Shown here: positions 24,991 through 34,152 of the stretch, one piece after another
Numbering within the stretch: position 1 is the first letter of the stretch
Layout: each line of letters opens with the position of its first letter
NCBI GenBank assembly: GCA_964450725.1
Contig: CAYVGO010000019.1
Span: forward strand, 1 to 35,681
Origin: CAYVGO01 sp964450725
Lineage (GTDB): Bacteria > Bacteroidota > Bacteroidia > Bacteroidales > UBA932
DNA length: 35,681 bases
Direction of reading: 5' to 3'
Notes under the pieces: generated by a model
The model's database searches: none
Seen by the model: the letters and a program-made list of their open reading frames with translations, nothing else
Told to the model about the DNA's origin: nothing
Position numbers and translations under genes: made by a program

Positions 24991-25330
24991 GAGAAAGTCT
25001 CAGCGGAAGCTCCGCGGAGGTATTTTTTTTCGAGAAAGTCTCAGCGGAAGCTCCGCGGAGGTATTTTTTTGAGAAAGTCTCAGCGGAAGTTCCGCGGAGG
25101 TATTTTTTTTTGAGAAAGTCTCAGCGGAAGCTCCGCGGAGGTATTTTTTTTNNNNNNNNNNNNNNNNNNNNNNNNNNNNNNNNNNNNNNNNNNNNNNNNN
25201 NNNNNNNNNNNNNNNNNNNNNNNNNNNNNNNNNNNNNNNNNNNNNNNNNNNTTTTTGAGAAAGTCTCAGCGGAAGCTCCGCGGAGGGATTTTTTTTTGAG
25301 AAAGTCCCGGCGGAAGCTCCGCGGAGATAT
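24991..25330 (+). repeat. Tandem 39-41-bp hairpin plus T-tract repeats (array C), interrupted by the assembly gap
   Basis: Six units are visible, starting at GAGAAAG at 24991, 25032, 25071, 25112, 25257 and 25298. The period varies 39-41 bp through T-tract length. Each unit has TGAGA-AAG-TCTCA or a close variant, then CTC-A-GCGGA-AGC-TCCGC-G-GAG (for example 24999-25019), a stem with one A-G mismatch, then GGTA and seven to nine T. That is the layout of a rho-independent terminator repeated in series. It fills most of the 453-base gap between the porin-like gene and gldA; the remaining 58 bases before gldA are AT-rich. Confidence 0.9.
25152..25251. other. Assembly gap of 100 N inside array C
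   Basis: Exactly 100 N, the usual placeholder for a gap of unknown length. The flanks on both sides are units of the same repeat, so the true number of units is unknown and a larger insertion cannot be excluded. Confidence 0.99.
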
Positions 25331-25388
25331 CTTACAGGTATAAAAAGTTATATTTCTTATAGCATTAACTTCAAATTATAGATTTATC

Positions 25389-26297
25389 ATGTCAATCACC
25401 ATTAAGAATTTGACCAAGAGTTATAAATCCCAAAAAGCATTAGATAATTTTTCTTTAACTGTTGAACAAGGAAGAGTGATGGGTTTACTTGGTCCTAACG
25501 GTGCCGGGAAATCAACACTGATTAAAATTTTGACAGGTTATATACTTCCTGACGATGGAGAAATTACAGTTTGCGGACTAAAAATGCCGGAAGATAAGAT
25601 TAAAATCCAACAAATAGTAGGTTATTTACCTGAAAGTAACCCCTGCTATGTTGACCTGTATGTTAAAGAATATTTGGAATATGTTGCCGGTATTTACCAT
25701 GTTCCATCAATTAAAAACCGTATTGATGAAGTTTTGTCATTAGTACAACTTACGTCGGAAGCCTATAAAAAAATCGGAAGTCTTTCTAAAGGTTATCGGC
25801 AAAGAGTAGGACTTGCACAAGCGATTATTCATAATCCTAAAGTATTGATTTTAGATGAACCTACCACCGGATTTGATCCAAATCAGATGATAGAAATCAG
25901 AGCATTGATTGGCGAGTTAAGCAAAGAAAAAACAGTGATTTTATCTACCCATTTATTACAAGAAGTAGAAGCAGTTTGTCATGATGTGGTGATTGTTCAT
26001 CATGGAAAAAAAATTATTGACGGTAATATACAAAATATCAAACAGTCAAATGAATCTGTCGTAGATGTTGCTTTCTTTGAACCTCTGAGTTCAGAGATAT
26101 TGCATAAAATAAAGCAATGTTTTAAAACCGTAGTCTTTCAAGACAATAAAAAACATATTACCATTACTACCTCCGGAGATGTGGAATTAACGGCAAAGCA
26201 AATTTTTGAATTTGCAGTGCAACACCATCAGATTATTACAACATTAAAATCTGAAACACATAATTTAGAGCAGATTTTTCATACTCTTACAACTTAG
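25389..26297 (+). CDS. gldA: ABC transporter ATP-binding protein GldA
   Basis: Cytosolic ATPase subunit of the GldA-GldF-GldG type ABC exporter of Bacteroidota, linked to gliding and surface-protein biology where studied. The 302 residues match GldA. Walker A GPNGAGKST is at 35-43, the Q-loop region is near YLPESNP, the signature is LSKGYRQRVGLAQAI, Walker B is VLILDEPTTGFDP, and the switch histidine is in LSTHLLQEVEAV. The C-terminal 80 residues form an extra domain usual for this subfamily. No gldF or gldG permease gene is adjacent, so its membrane partner must lie elsewhere. Simple ABC-2 exporter ATPases look similar, so the gldA name is probable rather than certain. Confidence 0.8.
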   Translation: MSITIKNLTKSYKSQKALDNFSLTVEQGRVMGLLGPNGAGKSTLIKILTGYILPDDGEITVCGLKMPEDKIKIQQIVGYLPESNPCYVDLYVKEYLEYVAGIYHVPSIKNRIDEVLSLVQLTSEAYKKIGSLSKGYRQRVGLAQAIIHNPKVLILDEPTTGFDPNQMIEIRALIGELSKEKTVILSTHLLQEVEAVCHDVVIVHHGKKIIDGNIQNIKQSNESVVDVAFFEPLSSEILHKIKQCFKTVVFQDNKKHITITTSGDVELTAKQIFEFAVQHHQIITTLKSETHNLEQIFHTLTT

Positions 26298-26374
26298 ATA
26301 GAGCAGAACTTTGTAGCGAGAATTCAATTATAAATTAATATTATTGGTGTATTTGCCTTATCTGTTTCTACCAC

Positions 26375-26405
26375 TTTTTTAATGACGAAAAATATCGTAC
26401 TTTTG
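26375..26405 (+). promoter_or_regulatory. Promoter of hisS
   Basis: TACTTTTG (26398-26405) matches the -7 consensus, and a T-run starting at 26375 lies at the 19-base spacing expected for the -33 element. The -7 box is 34 bases before the hisS ATG. Confidence 0.6.
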
Positions 26406-26439
26406 TAACCTTTTCAATCCCTTTTCATATTATTTTAAC

Positions 26440-27789
26440 ATGTCTCAAAAACCTTCTACACCCAGCGGAACCCGAGATTTTTTACCTATAGAAATGGTAA
26501 GGCGTAATTATATTTTTGATACTATCCGGTCAATCTTTTTATCTCACGGATTTGAACAGATAGAAACGCCGGCAATGGAAAATCTATCAACCTTATTAGG
26601 GAAATATGGTGATGAAGGCGATAAATTACTCTATAAAATTCTTAACTCCGGCAATCCTTTTGAGGGGTTATCTCAAGAATTATCACACGCAAAAACCCAT
26701 GAACTGATTAATTTTTTATGCGAGAAAGGCTTACGCTATGACTTGACAGTGCCTTTTGCACGTTATGTTGTACAGCATCGCAATGACCTTGTTTTTCCTT
26801 TTCGCCGTTTTCAGATACAGCCCGTTTGGCGTGCAGACCGACCACAGAAAGGACGTTACAGAGAATTTTATCAGTGTGATGTTGATATTGTAGGCTCAAC
26901 AAGTTTATATCATGAAGCAGAATTGATAGAAGTGGCAGACGAAATATTTCGTAAGTTGGAAATATCGGTCATCATCAAAATCAATCATCGTAAGATTTTG
27001 GGAGGAATCGCTGAATATATCGGTTATCCCGATAAATTGACGGTGATTACGACAGCCATTGATAAAATTGACAAAATAGGGTTTGATAAAGTGTGCGAAG
27101 AGTTACGGGTAGCGGAAATTAATAATACAGCCATTGAAAAATTACGTCCGTTATTATATTTACAAGGAAGTAATCGAGAAAAGTTAGATATTCTCAATCA
27201 ATATTTGTCAGGTTCAGAGGAGGGATTACAAGGTATCGCAGAAATCGGACAATTATTCGATATGGTAGAGCGAATGAATATTGAGAATACTTTGGAATTA
27301 GATCTTTCTTTGGCAAGAGGATTGAGTTACTATACCGGAGCTATTTTTGAGATAAAGGCTAAAGATGTGGCAATGGGTAGTATCAGCGGTGGCGGTCGTT
27401 ATGACAATTTGACCACCTTGTTTGGACTTAACGGGACTTCCGGCGTAGGAATATCTTTTGGAGCCGACAGAATTTATGATGTATTGTTACAACTCGGACT
27501 TTTTGATAACCTGCAATCTTCTGTAACCGATATACTTTTCCTAAACTTTGGAACAGAAGTACAATCTTATGTTTTTGATATTATCCGAAAATTAAGGCAT
27601 GACGGAAAAAAGGTAGAATATTATCCTGAAAATATCAAAATAGGAAAGCAGTTTGATTATGCCAATAAGCGTAAGATTGGGTGGGTTGGAATTGTGGGTA
27701 TAGAGGAAATGGAAAGTAATACAGTGAAGATTAAAAATATGGAAAGCGGAGAACAAGTGGTGTATGGCTGTGGCGAATTAATTATATAA
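26440..27789 (+). CDS. hisS: Histidyl-tRNA synthetase
   Basis: Class II aminoacyl-tRNA synthetase that charges tRNA-His with histidine. The 449 residues run from SGTRDFLPIEMVRRNYI (motif 1 region) through RYDLTVPFARYV and FQIQPVWRADRPQKGRYREFYQCDVDIVG (motif 2 arginine). The histidine-specific LARGLSYYTGAIFEI and GGGRYDNL and the motif 3 segment GVGISFGADRIYDVL follow. The C-terminal anticodon-binding domain covers about 350-449. The length agrees with Bacteroidales HisS. It is transcribed from its own promoter. Confidence 0.97.
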   Translation: MSQKPSTPSGTRDFLPIEMVRRNYIFDTIRSIFLSHGFEQIETPAMENLSTLLGKYGDEGDKLLYKILNSGNPFEGLSQELSHAKTHELINFLCEKGLRYDLTVPFARYVVQHRNDLVFPFRRFQIQPVWRADRPQKGRYREFYQCDVDIVGSTSLYHEAELIEVADEIFRKLEISVIIKINHRKILGGIAEYIGYPDKLTVITTAIDKIDKIGFDKVCEELRVAEINNTAIEKLRPLLYLQGSNREKLDILNQYLSGSEEGLQGIAEIGQLFDMVERMNIENTLELDLSLARGLSYYTGAIFEIKAKDVAMGSISGGGRYDNLTTLFGLNGTSGVGISFGADRIYDVLLQLGLFDNLQSSVTDILFLNFGTEVQSYVFDIIRKLRHDGKKVEYYPENIKIGKQFDYANKRKIGWVGIVGIEEMESNTVKIKNMESGEQVVYGCGELII

Positions 27790-27891
27790 ATGTTATTATG
27801 TCAACGTTGACAGTTGAAGATATGCCATAAATGATTATCAAATATTCAGGACTATCTAAAAGAAAATTATAATACTATCCATTTTATATCT

Positions 27892-28905
27892 ATGAAAAAC
27901 TTTATTCTATTCATGTTGTTATTACTATCTTGTGTAACGCTCTTTGGACAAAAAAATAAAAAAAGACCGGAAGAAAACCAATGGTCAGTAATAAGAATAC
28001 AAGATAATGTTGTTCCGCCCGATACCAATTTTTTTGTATATGCTTTACCACAAACTGTTTTTGACATAGAAATAACCATGACTGAAAAAACGGTAACGCC
28101 GGGTAGATATCAAGCATACAGTAAAAAGTACTTAACACTTGAGCCTCTTGCAGTTCAGAAATCTTATATGATAGAATCCGTAAAACTTTCTACACATAAT
28201 GAAATTGACCCGGGTTTTATGTATTATTTTTCTGCTAAACATCCAATAAAAGAATCTCTGCAAGAATTATTGAACTCAGTGTGCTACATTCCAAAAATAA
28301 CCGAAAAAAGTTTTACTTCTCCGGAAATTCCCCCCTCTAAAAAAGAGTGGTTGCCTTTTGAGTTAAAGCGGACGGAAGATACCCAAGATACAGCCCGCAA
28401 CGCGCGCCGTAGAATTATTGTACGTTCGTTGTCAGATGAAGAGCAGGCAGCAGAAGTGGCAACGCAAATTTTTGCTCTTCGCAAACGTAGAATTGATTTG
28501 GTGACCGGAGAATTTGAGCTACAAAGCAGTGAAGTACTCAATCGAATGCTCAAGGAAATAGATCTATTGTTATCACAATATTATGAGTTGTTTTTGGGAG
28601 AAACTAAAGTAACACAACAAGTTTTACGTTATACCATAATACCTCAAAAAGATAAATTGAATTATACGGTCATGCAATATTCTCAAGACAAAGGAGTTTG
28701 TAATAATTGTAATGAAACACTTTTTCTGTCTCTCATACCGTCATCACAATTTCAACAGTTTACAGAACCAACACTCTCTAATACTTTTACGTACAGATTG
28801 CCGGAATATGTAGATGCAAAAGTTATTTTAGGAAAACAAGAGTATGTTTCTTTGCGGGTTCCGGTGTACCAATTAGGAAAATTAGTCAATATTGCACTTC
28901 CATAA
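27892..28905 (+). CDS. DUF4831-family exported protein
   Basis: A 337-residue protein with a clear signal segment (MKNFILFMLLLLSCVTLFGQ). The mature part has YALPQTVFDIEITMTEKTVTPGRYQAYSKKYL near the start, which I recognise as the DUF4831 pattern. It is probably periplasmic or outer-membrane-associated. An LLLSC could act as a lipobox, but the following VTLFGQ fits ordinary cleavage better. Function unknown. It lies between hisS and kdsB, each separated by about 80-100 bases, and no strong promoter is visible. Confidence 0.75.
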   Translation: MKNFILFMLLLLSCVTLFGQKNKKRPEENQWSVIRIQDNVVPPDTNFFVYALPQTVFDIEITMTEKTVTPGRYQAYSKKYLTLEPLAVQKSYMIESVKLSTHNEIDPGFMYYFSAKHPIKESLQELLNSVCYIPKITEKSFTSPEIPPSKKEWLPFELKRTEDTQDTARNARRRIIVRSLSDEEQAAEVATQIFALRKRRIDLVTGEFELQSSEVLNRMLKEIDLLLSQYYELFLGETKVTQQVLRYTIIPQKDKLNYTVMQYSQDKGVCNNCNETLFLSLIPSSQFQQFTEPTLSNTFTYRLPEYVDAKVILGKQEYVSLRVPVYQLGKLVNIALP

Positions 28906-28985
28906 TTACTTGTTTATCTGAAGAGGTTGTAGTTTGTGAATATCAATTATCATTGATTTATTGTACACCTTTCAATTATATATTC

Positions 28986-29735
28986 ATGAAATTTTTAGCA
29001 CTCATTCCCGCTCGTTATGCTTCTACCCGTTTTCCGGGTAAACCGTTAGTGAAAATTGGAAATAAAACAATGATTCAGCACGTTTATGAACGGGTTTCAT
29101 CATGTTTTCAACATACTTACATTGCTACCGACCATCCGTTAATTGTGGATAATATAGAACAGTTTGGGGGTAAATATATACTTACGTCGCCCGATCACAA
29201 AAGTGGAACAGATCGTTGTGCAGAAGCATTAACAAAAGTCGAAACGCTTAGTCGGCAAACATTTGATGTAGTTGTAAATATTCAGGGAGACGAACCTTTT
29301 ATTGTAACCGAGCATTTACATCAAATAACCGAATTGTTTAACTCTCCTCAAACCGACATTGCAACTTTAGCAAAACCTTTTATATCTGATGAAGATATTT
29401 TTTCTCCAAATATTGTGAAAGTTGTTGTTGGTAAAAATTTACAAGCACTCTATTTCAGTCGTTCAGTTATACCTTTTATTCGTAGTGCAGAACAATCAAC
29501 ATGGCAAAATAGTTTTTCGTACCTAAAGCATATTGGTCTGTATGCCTATAAAGCAACTGTATTAGAACAAATCAGTAAGTTGGAAAGTACTCCTTTGGAA
29601 CAAGCAGAATCTTTAGAGCAATTACGATGGTTAGAAAACGGATATTGCATTAAGGTTGGACAAACCAATGTTGAATCTCTGTCTATTGACACTCCCGAAG
29701 ATTTAGAAAAAGCAATACGGATGATGAACTATTAA
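28986..29735 (+). CDS. kdsB: 3-deoxy-manno-octulosonate cytidylyltransferase (CMP-Kdo synthetase)
   Basis: Cytosolic enzyme that activates Kdo with CTP to CMP-Kdo, the donor for WaaA. The 249 residues carry the nucleotide-binding opening FLALIPARYASTRFPGKPL, then the TDH substrate region, NIQGDEPFI and the ending SLSIDTPEDLEKA. The start chosen is ATG at 28986, because the family begins directly with this motif; the longer frame from 28953 adds eleven unconserved residues. The waaA gene that uses its product lies at the left end of the window, so the pathway is dispersed. Confidence 0.95.
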   Translation: MKFLALIPARYASTRFPGKPLVKIGNKTMIQHVYERVSSCFQHTYIATDHPLIVDNIEQFGGKYILTSPDHKSGTDRCAEALTKVETLSRQTFDVVVNIQGDEPFIVTEHLHQITELFNSPQTDIATLAKPFISDEDIFSPNIVKVVVGKNLQALYFSRSVIPFIRSAEQSTWQNSFSYLKHIGLYAYKATVLEQISKLESTPLEQAESLEQLRWLENGYCIKVGQTNVESLSIDTPEDLEKAIRMMNY

Positions 29736-29896
29736 TCGTAAATCAATTTCACTGCAGACAAGTTAAGTGAAAATAGATTTTTATTGACTGCGTCCAATGT
29801 TTTCTGTTGAAACTGAAGATACCTTTCTTTATTGCTTCACACCTCTCCAAGAAAAAACGTAAGCCCTAAATACTATTTAAAGTAGGTGTTCCATAT

Positions 29897-29927
29897 ATGC
29901 AAATTGTAAAATATTAACAAATTGCAT
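29897..29927. promoter_or_regulatory. Operator-like inverted repeat over the promoter of efflux system 2
   Basis: ATGCAAATTGT (29897-29907) and ACAAATTGCAT (29917-29927) are reverse complements except at one position, around a nine-base AT-only centre. The right arm covers the -33 position relative to the -7 box at 29948. This is the arrangement of a dimeric repressor site. The rest of 29736-30008 shows no gene. Confidence 0.5.
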
Positions 29928-29947
29928 GTAAATTGAAAATAAATTTC

Positions 29948-29955
29948 TACATTTG
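29948..29955 (+). promoter_or_regulatory. -7 promoter box of efflux system 2
   Basis: TACATTTG matches TAnnTTTG. TTG at 29922-29924 is a possible -33 element at slightly long spacing. The adaptor start lies 53-62 bases downstream. Confidence 0.6.
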
Positions 29956-30008
29956 TGCGTTATATTCGTATGGGTAAATAAAACTTCAAATTATTAATTT
30001 AATAACTA

Positions 30009-31070
30009 ATGTTAACTATGAACCGAGTCTTTTTTCAAGTCATGGCTTTAATGCTTTTATTAATTTCTTGCGGTAATAATCAAACAACAAAGGTTGAACG
30101 TATTCGTTATGTAAAAACTACTTCAGTAGTATCTATGGATGATTATACCCAAACTTTTCCCGGAGTAATGCAATCAGACCGATATGCTAATTTAGCCTTC
30201 CGTGTCTCCGGACAAATTATTAATTTACATGTTGATTTCGGAGAAAAAGTGAAACAAGGGCAATTAATTGCCGAGTTAGACCCGCGAGATTTTCAGTTGC
30301 AGGTTGAGGTAACCAAATCTGCGTATGAAACAGCAAAGGCAGAATTGGAACGCAGTAAGCGACTTTTTGCAAAAGAAACGGTTTCTAAGCAAGGTTTGGA
30401 GGTGGTAGAAAATCAATTTAATGCAGCCAAAGTAAATTATGAAAATGCGTTGAACAGTTTGAAAGATACTAAATTATATGCTCCGTTTACCGGGTCAATA
30501 GAAAAAAGACTGGCATCTAACTATCAACGTATTCAATCCGGTGAGCCTGTAGTTAAGTTGGTTGACCCTTCAGACTTGTTTGTATGGTTTACTATTGCAG
30601 ATGACGCTTTAGCTAAAAGAAGAAATGATGATTTTCATTTTACAATACAATTTTCGGGATTACCCGGCAAACGTTTTGAGGCTAAAGTAAAAGAAGTTTT
30701 AGACATCTCTCCGGATGGAAGCGGAGTTCCCGTTCTACTATCTATTATTGATAAGGATTTCAAGAACTACAAAGAATTTATTAAGCCCGGTTTTACTTGT
30801 CAGATTATATTAAGAGTAACAGGATTGGCTCATACCGGAGTATGTCTTGTTCCTTTAACGGCAGTTTTTAAAGATGATGCAACAGATGAAGATGCTGTAT
30901 GGATAGTTAATGGCCAAGACAGCACAATAAGAAAACAGGTAGTTACATGCGGTCCGCTAATCGGTACTAATAACGTACTTATAAAAAAAGGAATAGAACC
31001 TAAAATGCAAGTCGTAGTTGCCGGAGTCTATCAATTGGCAGAGGGACAAAAAGTAGTCATTGAAAAATAA
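30009..31070 (+). CDS. RND efflux periplasmic adaptor lipoprotein, system 2
   Basis: Membrane-fusion protein of a second tripartite exporter, 353 residues. The lipoprotein signal has lipobox LLISC (Cys21, or Cys18 if translation starts at the ATG at 30018). The lipoyl half FRVSGQIINLHVDFGEKVKQGQLIAELDPRDFQLQ (about 68-102) is followed by an alpha hairpin (about 100-150) and the second lipoyl part LYAPFTGSIEKRLASNYQRIQSGEPV. It is only distantly similar to the system 1 adaptor, so the two systems are not a recent duplication. The pump starts 29 bases after the stop. Confidence 0.92.
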   Translation: MLTMNRVFFQVMALMLLLISCGNNQTTKVERIRYVKTTSVVSMDDYTQTFPGVMQSDRYANLAFRVSGQIINLHVDFGEKVKQGQLIAELDPRDFQLQVEVTKSAYETAKAELERSKRLFAKETVSKQGLEVVENQFNAAKVNYENALNSLKDTKLYAPFTGSIEKRLASNYQRIQSGEPVVKLVDPSDLFVWFTIADDALAKRRNDDFHFTIQFSGLPGKRFEAKVKEVLDISPDGSGVPVLLSIIDKDFKNYKEFIKPGFTCQIILRVTGLAHTGVCLVPLTAVFKDDATDEDAVWIVNGQDSTIRKQVVTCGPLIGTNNVLIKKGIEPKMQVVVAGVYQLAEGQKVVIEK

Positions 31071-31099
31071 TTATTTACTGATCTTTAATTTTTGCAACA

Positions 31100-34000
31100 A
31101 TGAATTTCGCACAATTTTCACTTCAAAATAAAAAGATTATCTATTTCTTTCTCGCGGTGTTGTTATTTGGAGGCATTATCTCATTTGACAAACTCGGTAA
31201 AAAAGAAGACTCTCCTTTTGTTATCAAACAGGTTGTGTTAATAACACAATATCCCGGAGCTACGCCGTTGGAAGTGGCGGAATTGATTACTTTACCTATT
31301 GAAAGAGAGATACAAACACTGGCAAGGGTATATAAAATACGTTCTGAATCTACTTTTGGAATGTCTAAAATACAGTTTGAAGTGGACCCTGCAACCCCGT
31401 CAGACATGATTCCGCAGATGTGGGATGAACTTCGACGTAAAGTACTCAACATTCAAGCTCAACTTCCTCAGGGCGTTTCTCCTATTATGGTGTCCGATGA
31501 TTTTGGCGATGTTTTTGGTATTTATTTTGGTTTGCATGCGGATAATGGTTTTTCCGATAGCGAATTGAGAGAATGGGCTCAATACATAAAAACAACACTT
31601 TCTGTAGTACCAGGAGTAATGAAAGTTACTTTATTTGGAGAGCAGCAAAATGTTGTAAATATATTTATATCCACGACCAAACTTGCCAATATGGGAATAA
31701 CGCCCAATCAGATTATGAACATATTGCAATCACAAAATCAGGTGATTAATGCCGGAAATAAACAGGCAGGAGAAATGCAAGTGAAGATTGTGGCTGAAGG
31801 TACATATAAAAGTATTGATGATATTCGGAATCAATTATTAACTACAGATCAAGGGCAACGCATTCGATTAGGAGAGATTGCTCGTATTGAAAAAGGATAT
31901 GCTACTCCTCCGTCTAAGGTTATTCGTGTCAATGGTCAAAATGCTATTGGTATCGGAGTATCTACAGACCCAAGTAAAGACGTAGTACGTACCGGAGATT
32001 TAGTCAGAAAATCAATTGATGATAATATTGCGGCCCGTATGCCCGTAGGCATGGAGTTAACCTCCTTGTACCCCGAAGATGTTATTGCTCGTGAAGCCAA
32101 CAATGGATTTATCATCAATCTTATAGAATCTATATTGATTGTTATTGTCATTATTATGCTGGTTATGGGATTGCGTGCAGGATTGTTGATTGGCAGTTCC
32201 CTAATCTTTTCTATTGGAGGAACCCTCTTGATAATGCAGTTTATTAATGTGGGCTTAAATCGAACATCTCTTGCCGGATTTATCATTGCAATGGGTATGC
32301 TCGTGGACAATGCCATTGTCGTAACAGACAATGCGCAGATTGGGATGCAGCGTGGATTGAATCGTAAAAAAGCCTTGATTGATGGAGCCACAATTCCACA
32401 GTGGGGATTGCTTGGTGCAACACTGATTGCCATATTTTCTTTCTTACCACTCTATCTCGCGCCTTCATCAGTAGCCGAAATTGTAAAACCGCTATTTATT
32501 GTTTTGGCAATCTCTTTAGGATTGAGTTGGGTTTTAGCATTATCACAAACACCTGTATTTGGAAGTATCATTTTGAAAGAGCCTAAAGGCGGAAATCAGA
32601 AAGACCCTTATGGGGGAAAGTTCTATAGGGTATTTGAAAAGTTATTAAGCCTGTTTATTAAACGTCGGTGGTTGACTGTTGCCGGTATTGTAGGATTATT
32701 CTTTGTTGCCATGACAGTGATGGGATTAATGCCTAAAAACTTTTTTCCAAGTTTAGATAAACCCTACTTTAGAGCAGATTTGTATTTACCCGACGGATAT
32801 AGCATTAATCAAATGGATAAAGAGATGCGTCAAGTAGAAGAAGAATGGACTCAAATGAAAGGAGTAAAACGCGTATCCATTACTTTGGGCTCATCTCCAT
32901 TGCGTTATTATTTAGCAAGTACATCGGTTGGACCTAAGGACAATTACGGAAATGTATTGGTAGAACTCAATAGTTCAGACTCTACCTCTTATTATGAAGA
33001 TTTATTTTATAGAACTGTCAGTGAGAAATTTCCGGATATGATTGTCCGTTCTTCTTTATTTAAACTTTCTCCGGCAGTAGAAGGAATTATTGAAATAGGC
33101 TTTTTAGGCCCCAATATCGATACATTAACCGCACTTTCGGCACGTGCCAAAACGTTAATGCAGCAAAATCCCAAATTAACGCACATTCGGAATAACTGGG
33201 GAAATCAAATTCCGGTATGGTCTCCGATTTATTCACAGGAAAAAGGTCAGCGTTTGGGTGTAACACGACAATCTGTGGCACAAAGTGTACGATTGGCAAG
33301 TAACGGACTCACTATAGGAGATTATCGTGAAAATGATATTTTAATGCCAATATTACTCAAAGATAATGATGTTACTACATTTAACTTTTCTAATATGAAC
33401 TCTTTGCCCGTTTTTACACCCAATGGAGCATCAGTAGCATTAAGCCAAGTTGTAGATTCCATAACCTTCAATTATGAATATGGAATGATACGTCATTTTA
33501 ATCGTGAACGAATCATGTGTGTACAGGCAGACCCTGTACGTGGTGAAAATGCCATCGAAGTATTTAATCAAGTATGGGCAGAAATGCAGGAAAAAATGGT
33601 CTTACCACAGGGATACTCTATGAAATATTTTGGAGAACAAGAAAATCAAGATGCTTCCAATGAGGCCTTGGCTGCCAACATGCCATTGACCTTTATCCTT
33701 ATTTTTATTACTTTATTATTGCTATTCCGTGCTTACAGAAAACCGACCATTATTTTACTGATGATTCCGTTGATTTTTATCGGAGTGGTTTTTGGGCTGG
33801 TTGTACTTGGTAAAACATTTGACTTTTTTGCTATGCTTGGATTGTTAGGACTTGTAGGAATGAATATCAAGAATGCCATTGTACTGGTAGATCAGATAGG
33901 ATTAGAAATTGGGGAAGGTAAAGAACCATATGCTGCAGTTCTTTCGGCGACAAAATCACGTTTAGTACCCGTTTCTATGGCTTCAGGAACCACCATTCTC

Positions 34001-34141
34001 GGAATGCTTCCCCTTTTATTCGACTCAATGTTTGGCGGCATGGCAGCTACGATTATGGGTGGATTATTGATTGCATCAATATTAACATTGTTTATTCTTC
34101 CGGTTGTATATTGTATTACATTCAAGGTTAAACCTCAATAA
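31100..34141 (+). CDS. RND efflux pump, system 2 (VDN variant of the proton relay)
   Basis: Inner-membrane proton-driven transporter of 1013 residues, with AcrB-like topology (twelve membrane segments, two large periplasmic loops). TM4 reads GMLVDNAIVVTDNA: Asp403 is kept but the second acidic residue of AcrB is Asn404. TM10 keeps Lys924 in GMNIKNAIVLVDQ. The VDN form is typical of a separate RND branch that I do not assign to known substrates. It lies 29 bases after the adaptor and 11 bases before the channel gene, so all three are one operon. No regulator gene is adjacent. Confidence 0.93.
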   Translation: MNFAQFSLQNKKIIYFFLAVLLFGGIISFDKLGKKEDSPFVIKQVVLITQYPGATPLEVAELITLPIEREIQTLARVYKIRSESTFGMSKIQFEVDPATPSDMIPQMWDELRRKVLNIQAQLPQGVSPIMVSDDFGDVFGIYFGLHADNGFSDSELREWAQYIKTTLSVVPGVMKVTLFGEQQNVVNIFISTTKLANMGITPNQIMNILQSQNQVINAGNKQAGEMQVKIVAEGTYKSIDDIRNQLLTTDQGQRIRLGEIARIEKGYATPPSKVIRVNGQNAIGIGVSTDPSKDVVRTGDLVRKSIDDNIAARMPVGMELTSLYPEDVIAREANNGFIINLIESILIVIVIIMLVMGLRAGLLIGSSLIFSIGGTLLIMQFINVGLNRTSLAGFIIAMGMLVDNAIVVTDNAQIGMQRGLNRKKALIDGATIPQWGLLGATLIAIFSFLPLYLAPSSVAEIVKPLFIVLAISLGLSWVLALSQTPVFGSIILKEPKGGNQKDPYGGKFYRVFEKLLSLFIKRRWLTVAGIVGLFFVAMTVMGLMPKNFFPSLDKPYFRADLYLPDGYSINQMDKEMRQVEEEWTQMKGVKRVSITLGSSPLRYYLASTSVGPKDNYGNVLVELNSSDSTSYYEDLFYRTVSEKFPDMIVRSSLFKLSPAVEGIIEIGFLGPNIDTLTALSARAKTLMQQNPKLTHIRNNWGNQIPVWSPIYSQEKGQRLGVTRQSVAQSVRLASNGLTIGDYRENDILMPILLKDNDVTTFNFSNMNSLPVFTPNGASVALSQVVDSITFNYEYGMIRHFNRERIMCVQADPVRGENAIEVFNQVWAEMQEKMVLPQGYSMKYFGEQENQDASNEALAANMPLTFILIFITLLLLFRAYRKPTIILLMIPLIFIGVVFGLVVLGKTFDFFAMLGLLGLVGMNIKNAIVLVDQIGLEIGEGKEPYAAVLSATKSRLVPVSMASGTTILGMLPLLFDSMFGGMAATIMGGLLIASILTLFILPVVYCITFKVKPQ

Positions 34142-34152
34142 GAACAAAGATT

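Noticed and set aside
25110..25343. Plus-strand frame through array C
   Set aside because: It is open only because the repeat lacks stops in that frame, and it reads across 100 N.
31936..32433. 165-codon minus-strand frame inside pump 2
   Set aside because: Antisense to the conserved TM2-TM6 region; its hydrophobic pattern mirrors the membrane helices on the coding strand.
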